Assembly (NCBI GenBank): GCA_030671985.1 | Contig: DAOVHI010000026.1 | Coordinates: forward strand, 1-13,148 | Origin: JAHJDO01 sp030671985 [NCBI: bacterium] | Lineage (GTDB): Bacteria; JAHJDO01 | Direction: 5' to 3' | DNA: 13,148 nucleotides | Shown: in pieces, positions 6,844-13,148 of the stretch | Numbering within the stretch: position 1 is the first letter of the stretch | How the letters are laid out: the number at the start of each line of letters is the position of its first letter | Position numbers and translations under genes: made by a program | The notes under the pieces: generated by a model | The model's input: only the letters and a program-made list of their open reading frames with translations | Databases searched by the model: none | What the model was told of the DNA's origin: nothing

Positions 6844-7617
6844 TTAAACTCCAAGCACATCCCTCATATTATAGAGTCCTGCTTTTTGAGCGCTGATGAA
6901 CCTTATCGCTTTAATAACCCCTTGAGCAAACGTGTCCCTTGTGCTTGCAATATGCTTGAGCTCTATTCTTTCGCCGCCCCCTCCAAATATAACCGTATGT
7001 TCTCCAACTATATCGCCTGCTCTAACGGCATGTATTCCAATCTCATCCCGCTTTCTTCCTCCAACCAGTCCTTTTCTGCCGTAAACAGCCGTGTCTTCAA
7101 GCTTCTTATCTTTTACCTTTGAAATAACCTCAGCAAGCGTTTTTGCCGTACCGCTTGGAGCATCCTTTTTAAACCTGTGATGCGCTTCTATAATCTCAAC
7201 GTCATACTCATCTCCTAATATGCTTGACGCCTGCTCAACAAGTTTACACAAAAGATTGACACCAACGCTCATATTTGAAGAAACAAGACAGGGAACTTTG
7301 CAGGATATACTTTCTATCTCAGATAATGCTTCGGCAGTTAATCCCGTAACACCGATAATTAACGCTTTCTTATATTTTGCGCAGGCTACCACAGACGCAA
7401 GAGCTCCTTCCACGGATGAAAAATCAACCACAACATCTGCGCTTTCTATAATGTCCTTAATAGAAGAAGTTATCTTCACACCAACGTCTTTTCCTATATC
7501 AGGATGCGACGGAATCTCAACTGCTCCGCAAAGCCGTAAATTCCTTTGATCCGACAGGAGATTTATTATTCTCTTTCCCATTCTCCCACACGCGCCGTTA
7601 ACAATTACGTTAATCAT
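6844..7617 (-). CDS. dapB: 4-hydroxy-tetrahydrodipicolinate reductase
   Basis: NAD(P)H-dependent reductase forming tetrahydrodipicolinate in the diaminopimelate/lysine pathway, feeding both peptidoglycan and protein synthesis. It is 257 residues, the usual length. It has the Rossmann motif NGACGRMGKRI (7-17), VVDFSSVEG (63-71), IGVTGL (88-93) and SSNMSVGVNLL (113-123). The catalytic region EAHHRFKKDAPSGTA (144-158) contains His146, His147 and the key lysine near 151; GIHAVRAGDIVGEHTV follows near residues 195-210. The start codon overlaps the dapA stop as ATGA, so the two consecutive pathway enzymes are translationally coupled. Confidence 0.97.
   Translation of the reverse strand: MINVIVNGACGRMGKRIINLLSDQRNLRLCGAVEIPSHPDIGKDVGVKITSSIKDIIESADVVVDFSSVEGALASVVACAKYKKALIIGVTGLTAEALSEIESISCKVPCLVSSNMSVGVNLLCKLVEQASSILGDEYDVEIIEAHHRFKKDAPSGTAKTLAEVISKVKDKKLEDTAVYGRKGLVGGRKRDEIGIHAVRAGDIVGEHTVIFGGGGERIELKHIASTRDTFAQGVIKAIRFISAQKAGLYNMRDVLGV
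6849..6852 (-). promoter_or_regulatory. Ribosome binding site deciding the folK GTG start
   Basis: GGAG on the minus strand lies inside the last codons of dapB, 6 nt before GTG 6842-6840. The alternative ATG at 6860 has GAGGG touching the start codon, too close to work as a Shine-Dalgarno. Confidence 0.55.
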
Positions 7618-8483
7618 GACAAAATACCTACGTCAGTCAATACTCTTCTCAATTTTCCCGCATTTTCCTTTCTCATTTCGCAAAGAGGCAGTCTTAATTG
7701 AGGATTAATCTTTCCCATCATTCCAAGGGCTGTTTTTACCGGTATCGGATTTGTTTCATAGAACAACGCCCCGAATAGAGGAAATAAGTTAAAATGAATT
7801 TTTCTGGATTCTTCCAAGTTGCCATCTAGAAAATTCTTTACAATCATAGCCATATGCTTCGGAGCTACATTTGCCGCAACCGATATTACTCCCTTTGCTC
7901 CAAGCACCATCATGGGCAAAGTAAGCGCATCATCCCCTGAAAGAACAATTATGTCACACAGGTTTATTATGGCATTGACCTGATCAATGCTCCCGCTTGC
8001 TTCCTTTATAGCCACAATATTATCAATCTTTGAGAGTCTGGCAACTGTTTGAGGCAGCATGCTTATCCCTGTTCTTGAAGGCACATTATACAGTATGATA
8101 GGAATATCCACTGCTTTGGCTATCTTCTCATAATGAAGATACTGTCCTTCAGGAGTCGGCTTGTTGTAATACGGAGTGATCAGCAAAGCTCCATCTGCCC
8201 CGGCGTCTTTAGCAGATATTGTAAGAGCCAGAGCCTCTTCAGTACTATTTGAACCTGTTCCGGCAATTACAGGAACTCTTCCATTAACAATATCAATAAC
8301 TAGTTTTATCATGTATTTCTGTTCCTGATGAGTAAGTGTCGCGGCTTCTCCCGTACATCCGCACGGAAGAATTGCGCTTGTGCCCTCTGAAATATGAAAT
8401 TCAATAAGTTCTGATAATCTGCGTTTATCGATCTTGCCGTCTTTAAACGGGGTAACTATTGCAACTATTGACCCTTCAAACAT
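7614..8483 (-). CDS. dapA: 4-hydroxy-tetrahydrodipicolinate synthase
   Basis: Condenses pyruvate with aspartate semialdehyde through a Schiff base; the first committed step to diaminopimelate and lysine. With the start chosen here it has 289 residues and lines up with the E. coli numbering. It shows GCTGE with Thr44 (42-46), TPYYNKPTPEGQYLHY (103-118), YNVPSRTG with Tyr132 and Arg137 (132-139), and the Schiff-base lysine Lys160 in VAIKEASG. I chose ATG 8483-8481 because of a strong GAGGAGG 7 nt upstream. An in-frame ATG at 8507 would add eight uncharacteristic residues and overlap the upstream gene. It starts 17 nt after the stop of the FHA-protein gene and its own stop overlaps dapB by 4 nt. 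Confidence 0.96.
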   Translation of the reverse strand: MFEGSIVAIVTPFKDGKIDKRRLSELIEFHISEGTSAILPCGCTGEAATLTHQEQKYMIKLVIDIVNGRVPVIAGTGSNSTEEALALTISAKDAGADGALLITPYYNKPTPEGQYLHYEKIAKAVDIPIILYNVPSRTGISMLPQTVARLSKIDNIVAIKEASGSIDQVNAIINLCDIIVLSGDDALTLPMMVLGAKGVISVAANVAPKHMAMIVKNFLDGNLEESRKIHFNLFPLFGALFYETNPIPVKTALGMMGKINPQLRLPLCEMRKENAGKLRRVLTDVGILS

Positions 8484-8490
8484 GTTTACG

Positions 8491-8497
8491 CCTCCTC
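8491..8497 (-). promoter_or_regulatory. Strong Shine-Dalgarno of dapA
   Basis: GAGGAGG on the minus strand, 7 nt before ATG 8483-8481, is the longest anti-Shine-Dalgarno match I noted in the window and settles the dapA start. It lies in the short gap after the FHA-protein stop. Confidence 0.8.
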
Positions 8498-8499
8498 TA

Positions 8500-9108
8500 C
8501 TACACACTATCTTTTTTGAACGTTAGTTTTATACGCGCTATTAAAATCTCATCATTATTTCTTAAATGATGTCTTTCTATTTTTCTGCCATTCACAATGG
8601 TACCCGATTCACTTGCCATATCATAGAGAATATACCCTTCCCTTTCCGGTCTGATCTTTGCGTGAACTCTGGATACTCCTATACCGTTAATTATAATATC
8701 GTTTGAATTATATCTTCCAATAATAATTTCCTTGTTAACATGCAGTTCATATTCTTCCTTCGCTCCATATCTACCTTCAACAACTAATCTAGCGAACACC
8801 AAAGGCAGATTTGCCTCAATCTCTCCTTTGGGAACATGTTCAAACAATTCATGTTTTCTTTCAACCTCCGTTTCATGCTCTTTTTTTTTCGTTACTTTAT
8901 TCCTTGTTTTTTTGCGAATTCGGGACATATAGGACAGCAACGCAATGATAATGAAAACTCCTAACTCAATACCCAGTACCGATGCAAAAAAAGCTCCGGG
9001 AGTATCCGTTACAAATCTCTCAACTTTACTAACAGCAAAACTGCGCAGAAAAAATCCCAACACAATAAAAACCACGCCTAAGGTAAGAACCAGCCCTCTA
9101 CGTTTCAT
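8500..9108 (-). CDS. Membrane-anchored FHA-domain protein
   Basis: Predicted inner-membrane protein with a cytoplasmic phosphothreonine-binding forkhead-associated (FHA) domain. With the start used here it has 202 residues. Two hydrophobic helices (about 5-22 and 41-61) are joined by a short loop, then a very basic stretch (RIRKKTRNKVTKKK, about 63-76) keeps the C-terminus inside the cell. The FHA domain covers about 106-198, with the phosphopeptide-contact residues in IIGRYNSNDI (Gly131, Arg132), VSRVHAKI (Ser146, His149) and SGTIVNGRKI (Asn173, Gly174). The partner is unknown and no Ser/Thr kinase or phosphatase gene is in the window. ATG 9108 is preferred over ATG 9135 because the latter lacks a ribosome site and overlaps a predicted -10 box. 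It heads the dap-fol-pan operon, 59 nt after prfB. Confidence 0.9.
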   Translation of the reverse strand: MKRRGLVLTLGVVFIVLGFFLRSFAVSKVERFVTDTPGAFFASVLGIELGVFIIIALLSYMSRIRKKTRNKVTKKKEHETEVERKHELFEHVPKGEIEANLPLVFARLVVEGRYGAKEEYELHVNKEIIIGRYNSNDIIINGIGVSRVHAKIRPEREGYILYDMASESGTIVNGRKIERHHLRNNDEILIARIKLTFKKDSV

Positions 9109-9125
9109 ATCGCCCCCGAACAATA

Positions 9126-9154
9126 ATTCTAGCATACACTATACAGGGGTGCAA
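9126..9154 (-). promoter_or_regulatory. Candidate extended -10 promoter of FHA-dap-fol-pan operon
   Basis: The minus strand reads TTGCAC (9154-9149), a 17-nt spacer, then TAGAAT (9131-9126), preceded by TGC to give an extended -10 (TGC-TAGAAT). The -35 is poor but the extended -10 differs from consensus at one base. Initiation near 9119 would leave about 11 nt before ATG 9108, just enough for its GGGGG ribosome site. It lies in the 59-nt gap after prfB. Confidence 0.45.
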
Positions 9155-9167
9155 TAGAAAATGGAGA

Positions 9168-10257
9168 TTACACCATTTTTAAAAATGCCCCTATGAATTT
9201 ATCAATATCCCCATCCATAACCGCCTGTACGTTCCCTGATTCAATTCCTGTCCGATGATCCTTAACAAGTGTGTACGGCTGAAACACATACGAACGGATC
9301 TGAGAACCCCATTCTATTTTTTTCTTGTCTTTATTATGTTTTTGCATTTCTTCTTCCTTCTTCCGCATGTAGTATTCAACCAGCCGCGCCTTCAAAACCT
9401 TCATTGCAGTCAACTTGTTTTTAAGCTGAGAACGTTCATTCTGACATTGCGTGACTATGCCTGTTGGTAAATGTGTGATACGCACAGCGGAGTCAGTAGT
9501 GTTGATATGCTGTCCTCCGTGACCGCTTGCGCGATAGGTATCAATTCTTAAGTCGCCCTCATTAATATCAATATCAATATCGTCTTCCACCTCCGCAATT
9601 ACATCAGCCGAACAGAATGAGGTGTGTCTTCTTTTATTCGCATCGAATGGAGATATTCTTACAAGTCTGTGCACGCCTATTTCCGAACGCAGATAGCCGT
9701 ACGCATAATCACCCTTAATTATAATTGTCACGGTTTTTATGCCCGCTTCTTCACCTGCCAAAATGTCAGCGATCTCTGTTTTAAAGCCTCTTTTTTCCGC
9801 CCACTTGACATACATTTTCAAGAGCATCTCTACCCAGTCGCACGCTTCCGTTCCTCCTGCGCCTGAATGAAGAGTCATAATAGCGTTATTACCGTCGTAT
9901 TTACCGCTTAAGGTCAAAGCTACTTCAAATTTTTTATAATCGTCCTCCAGTTTTTCAAGCTCTGCGGTAATTTCAGAAGATATTGAATTATCCTGTTCCG
10001 ACAAGGCGAGTTCAACCAGTTCGTAAGTATTATCTGCCTCTCTAACAAGAGTATCAAGCGGAGTGATAATGTCTTTTAAGACTTTGATCTGTTTTATGAT
10101 ACCGGCGGCTTTTTTGTTATCTGCCCAGAAGTCCTGCTTTGAAGTCTCTTCTTCTAACTGCTCTATTTCTTCCTGTTTCTTGGAGTAGTCAAAGATACAC
10201 CTTTGCGTGATCCAGATTCTTTCTTAATATATTCAGTCTTTGCTTTAGATGTTCCAT
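9168..10257 (-). CDS. prfB: Peptide chain release factor 2, programmed +1 frameshift
   Basis: Recognises UGA and UAA stop codons on the ribosome and triggers peptide release. The gene is in two frames. ATG 10257-10255 (AAGGGAG just upstream) opens a 22-codon reading frame ending at an in-frame TGA (10191-10189) within CTTTGAC. A +1 slip at CTT continues through codon GAC (10190-10188) for 340 residues to TAA at 9168, giving 362 residues, normal for RF2 (365 in E. coli). Motifs include GGTEACDWVEML, the stop-codon-reading tripeptide SPF in RISPFDANKRRHTSF, and the catalytic GGQ in SGHGGQHINTTDSAVRITH. An annotation starting at TTG 10004 would wrongly lose about 84 residues. It lies 14 nt after the large surface-protein gene and 59 nt before the FHA gene. 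Confidence 0.95.
10188..10202 (-). promoter_or_regulatory. RF2 autoregulatory +1 frameshift site
   Basis: The minus strand reads AGGTG, TAT, CTT TGA C. CTT is the slippery codon, TGA the in-frame stop and the following C the weak termination context. An internal Shine-Dalgarno sits three bases before CTT, as in E. coli, but is AGGTG rather than the classic AGGGGG; AGGTG can still pair with CACCU at the 16S 3' end. Low RF2 slows termination at UGA and favours the slip, so RF2 controls its own synthesis. Confidence 0.93.
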
Positions 10258-10271
10258 TAACTCCCTTTCAA

Positions 10272-13148
10272 CTATTCGCTTTCTTCTCTCCAGTACTTAA
10301 CAGGATTGCTTGGCGAGGAAGCATTTGGAAGCTGAGCTGGATTGACGATTGTGAATGTAACTGAGGCAGGAGTTTGGTCTGTTGTGTCTGTATCGCCATC
10401 GGTCGTACCATTATTTCTTGCTCTTACTCTGAATGTATGATTTCCATAGCCAATAGGCTCAGAGTGGATGGTCGCTGTGGTTAAATCAGTCCAAGTATTT
10501 CCGTTAAGACTGTATGCATACTCGTATGGGGTTATGCTTCCTCCCTCTCCCCTAAACTTAAACACTGCGTCATAGCTTCCATCATCGTCAGTGATTACCC
10601 CTGCCGGTCCTGAATATATGATCGTATTTGGAACAGGAGCAAGGCACTGGAAATAATATGTATCATAAGTGTCGCTTACATTCAGAGCTTCATCCATTGC
10701 CTTAACACTGCAGCGATACCAGAAAGTGGAAGAGTTAAGAGATGAAAATGTTGCAGAAGACTTATCTGATACCGGAAGCCATGGCTGATAAGTACTCCAG
10801 TCATATCCGGTGACTACAGTATAAGTTCCTGATGTTTTATCAGTATCATTATTCAATTCAAGCCTTGTGCTGAACGCGCAGAATAACGTGCTGTCATCAG
10901 CTGAGTTATCGTCAAATCCAAAACTCGCAGAGCCTGAGTAATTTGCCTCTCTTGGAGCTGATATTATTCTGGATATCGGTTTTGTTATATCGTAATTAAT
11001 ATAATATCCTACAGAACTATGAGCATAATAGTGGTCATAATTCGGATGCGAATATCCCCAGTTTCCAGCTTTATCTTTCTGAGCAAACTGGATAAGAATA
11101 TCCCTTCCTTCTTTTGAGCTCATGGTTTCAAGATTTGGCATTGGATAATCATAAGAATTTCCTAACGCAAGATATCTTATCTCATTGCTGACGTCCCAAC
11201 CCGTATCGCACTCCGCCCATTCGTCTATATCCGTTATATCTATTGGTAAGACATAGTCCGGATGGCGCCATTCTCTATCGTATGCCTTAGTGGAATATAC
11301 ATATCTTGTCGGGCTGTCATCAAAAGCTTTCTCTTTTAATCCAGAACAGTCAACTGTTCTGGTAACATCCGGATTTTTATCCTCAACTGAAACCAGTATC
11401 CCTGAATCATTCTGTGAAGAATCAAAGTTTATCCATGTGTTTGAGGAATTAATATACCAAGTTTCCGTTCCTTCGGGATTGCTGCTGCTTTGAACCCCTT
11501 TTATCCTTAAACGCGCGTCAGGGTCTTTTTCTATTCCTATCCAGTTGTCATTATCTCTTCCCGCAACCGGCTGATAACCGCTTTCCCCTGCCTGCCATGG
11601 CCAGCCTCCTGAAGTGTTGCTTGAGCCCGGCGGCGTGATATCCTTCATCATGTGTATTATGGATGTATCTGCTCTGTCTCCATCAATGGGAGTAAAGCCT
11701 AATGGTTCTTCCTCTATGTTTCCTCCGCTGGATGCGGCCTGCGCCCAAAGAATATAACCTGCCTCTTTAGAAAAGTTAGCGGTTAGCTGGTCTTCTGTGA
11801 ATGTGCATTTCCAAACTTCTGTATCCGAACATGTATATTCTCTATCACAAACTCCATCCGTACCGGGAATAAACATTATCCAGCCGTCACCGTCATCCCA
11901 TGTATAATCAGTTTTATTTGGAGGCCATGTTACAGGAGTAGTTAAAGCGGTTCTATAACCAAACTTTAAATTTACATAATCCGTAACAGGTACAGGCACT
12001 TCAACAAAGACCCTTAATCCTCCATCAGGATTGTTGAAGGGCGTTATTCTATCATCGTCATAATTTTCAAGGTTATAGCACCACGTTGTGTCTGCCAAGT
12101 CAATATCCGCACAATTAAGAACACTCCATGTTAGCAGACTGTCTTCATCTTTTGGAGCCCATGTAACTTCTGCAGGAACATCATTTACATGCAGTCCATA
12201 TTTATCCTGCCAGATCTTGCTCCATAAAGTATCCTCTGCTATATTCTCATAATTCAATTTGACCCGGTAAAGATACGGAGTTGTGTCCTTGTCAAGATTA
12301 TCCGTCAGTGTTGCTTCATAGCGAACATATCTGTCTATAGGATGAACCTTGAAGTCGTCAAATATCGCCGCATCACCTGTAGAATTATAAAGCCCCGCCT
12401 TGCCCTTAGCTGCGGCGTTTGAATATGTAATACACGGACTTTCACTATTAACATAGATTCTGTCCTGTGTGCCGTTACTCGTAACTTTGAGCGTATACCA
12501 TATACCTGTGTCAATTGTTAAACTTTCGGAAACTGCCGCTAGATCATCCTTAACTCCAGTAGATTTAATAGTATAAATATAGACCTTGTCTGCTAAGCTG
12601 TCCATATAGACAACATGTCCTCCGTCAGCATTTGTCCATCTATAGGCTATGCCTGCCTCACCATCTGTTTTAAATTTAATCCTTACCGTAACCTGTTCAT
12701 CATACCAATTGGAATTACTTGCTATGACACAACCAGCAGTACTGCAGGTAATTATGCCTGAATCATGTGTTGTATCATCATTCCCTTCAGACCAACTCCC
12801 TATCCCTGCGATAACATCCCAGTCTGAAGCATCTACAGTGTTGTCATTAAAATCATCCGCAAAAAGAACCACGTCATCCTCATCCCCATTCTTGTAGTAT
12901 GAGTGTGACCACGGTGACCACGGCTGACCTTCGCGGGCGTCTATTGCAATTTGTTTAGCTGGCTTTGCGTAGTTGTAGATAGCAACTTCGTCAATATAGC
13001 CGTCGAAATAGTCGGTAGCCAAATCGGAATAAGATTTTCCGATATAAGCGGATCCGCCTGAATCTACGATGGGTGAAGTCCCCAGCGATTTAGTGGCCTT
13101 TTCATCACCATCTACATATAAATACATAGTGGTACCGTTAATAACACC
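10272..13148 (-). CDS. Large LamG/Ig-like mosaic surface or secreted protein (C-terminal part)
   Basis: The last 958 codons of a protein whose start lies beyond the right edge. No enzyme motif is recognised. Visible residues 1-58 are the end of a LamG/concanavalin-like domain (MYLYVDG, then YFDGYIDEVAIYN). Residues about 93-270 look like a second LamG-type jelly roll (FADDFNDN near its start, GLYNSTGDAAIFDDFKV at its end). RYVRYEATLTDN...YLYRVKLNYE (275-300) resembles the strand after such domains. The middle (about 305-720) is unassigned, rich in Asp, Trp and Tyr. Two Ig-like domains follow (about 722-837 with KAMDEALNVSD; 840-935 with YAYSLNGNTWTD). There are 13 cysteines, an unusual content for a cytoplasmic protein and consistent with disulfides outside the cell. 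The C-terminus shows no LPXTG, PEP-CTERM or membrane anchor. Adhesion or glycan binding is plausible but inferred. Confidence 0.8.
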   Translation of the reverse strand, partial: GVINGTTMYLYVDGDEKATKSLGTSPIVDSGGSAYIGKSYSDLATDYFDGYIDEVAIYNYAKPAKQIAIDAREGQPWSPWSHSYYKNGDEDDVVLFADDFNDNTVDASDWDVIAGIGSWSEGNDDTTHDSGIITCSTAGCVIASNSNWYDEQVTVRIKFKTDGEAGIAYRWTNADGGHVVYMDSLADKVYIYTIKSTGVKDDLAAVSESLTIDTGIWYTLKVTSNGTQDRIYVNSESPCITYSNAAAKGKAGLYNSTGDAAIFDDFKVHPIDRYVRYEATLTDNLDKDTTPYLYRVKLNYENIAEDTLWSKIWQDKYGLHVNDVPAEVTWAPKDEDSLLTWSVLNCADIDLADTTWCYNLENYDDDRITPFNNPDGGLRVFVEVPVPVTDYVNLKFGYRTALTTPVTWPPNKTDYTWDDGDGWIMFIPGTDGVCDREYTCSDTEVWKCTFTEDQLTANFSKEAGYILWAQAASSGGNIEEEPLGFTPIDGDRADTSIIHMMKDITPPGSSNTSGGWPWQAGESGYQPVAGRDNDNWIGIEKDPDARLRIKGVQSSSNPEGTETWYINSSNTWINFDSSQNDSGILVSVEDKNPDVTRTVDCSGLKEKAFDDSPTRYVYSTKAYDREWRHPDYVLPIDITDIDEWAECDTGWDVSNEIRYLALGNSYDYPMPNLETMSSKEGRDILIQFAQKDKAGNWGYSHPNYDHYYAHSSVGYYINYDITKPISRIISAPREANYSGSASFGFDDNSADDSTLFCAFSTRLELNNDTDKTSGTYTVVTGYDWSTYQPWLPVSDKSSATFSSLNSSTFWYRCSVKAMDEALNVSDTYDTYYFQCLAPVPNTIIYSGPAGVITDDDGSYDAVFKFRGEGGSITPYEYAYSLNGNTWTDLTTATIHSEPIGYGNHTFRVRARNNGTTDGDTDTTDQTPASVTFTIVNPAQLPNASSPSNPVKYWREESE

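Noticed and set aside
9168-10004. prfB as an N-terminally truncated gene or pseudogene
   Set aside because: The missing N-terminus is present upstream in the second frame, joined at a canonical CTTTGAC site; this is programmed recoding, not damage or a sequencing error.
1-13148. CRISPR arrays, tRNA or rRNA genes, insertion sequences, phage or defence genes
   Set aside because: No direct-repeat arrays, cloverleaf candidates, transposase or integrase motifs, or defence-protein motifs were seen; nearly all of the DNA is accounted for by the listed genes.

Overview
The window is a 13.1 kb stretch from a bacterial chromosome of moderate-to-low GC. Every gene I can support lies on the minus strand, so transcription runs from the right end to the left. 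The standard genetic code is in use: TAA, TAG and TGA all terminate genes, and release factor 2 is made through the classic internal-TGA frameshift. Housekeeping genes packed around a large cysteine-containing LamG mosaic surface protein suggest an uncultured, probably diderm lineage from a candidate phylum such as Omnitrophota. That placement is a guess from gene style and has not been tested.

In transcription order there are four blocks. (1) 13148-10272 is the C-terminal 958 residues of a very large secreted or surface protein, open at the window edge, followed after only 14 nt by prfB (10257-9168), which carries a programmed +1 frameshift. (2) 9108-3166 is a tight operon: a membrane-anchored FHA-domain protein, dapA, dapB, folK, a deoxynucleoside kinase (dck-like), panB, panC and ilvE. 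From dapA to panC the genes overlap by 4 nt or abut. (3) 3165-2939 is a 227-bp intergenic region with a dispersed-repeat-like element and a good sigma-70-type promoter facing prs. (4) 2938-1 holds prs, rplY (ctc), pth and the first 229 codons of hppA.

The genes fit together as metabolism. IlvE interconverts valine and 2-oxoisovalerate, and PanB hydroxymethylates 2-oxoisovalerate using 5,10-methylene-tetrahydrofolate, a folate whose synthesis needs FolK. PanC then joins pantoate to beta-alanine for coenzyme A. DapA and DapB start the diaminopimelate/lysine branch. Prs makes PRPP for nucleotides, His and Trp; RplY, Pth and RF2 serve translation. The membrane pyrophosphatase HppA harvests energy from the pyrophosphate released by reactions including those of PanC, PRPP transferases and aminoacyl-tRNA synthesis.

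Most of the window is conventional. The points that deserve a second look are the RF2 frameshift site with a non-canonical internal Shine-Dalgarno, the mosaic surface protein abutting prfB, the FHA protein heading a biosynthetic operon, and the repeat and leader region before prs. I found no tRNA, rRNA, CRISPR array, insertion sequence or toxin-antitoxin locus, and no convincing undescribed system.
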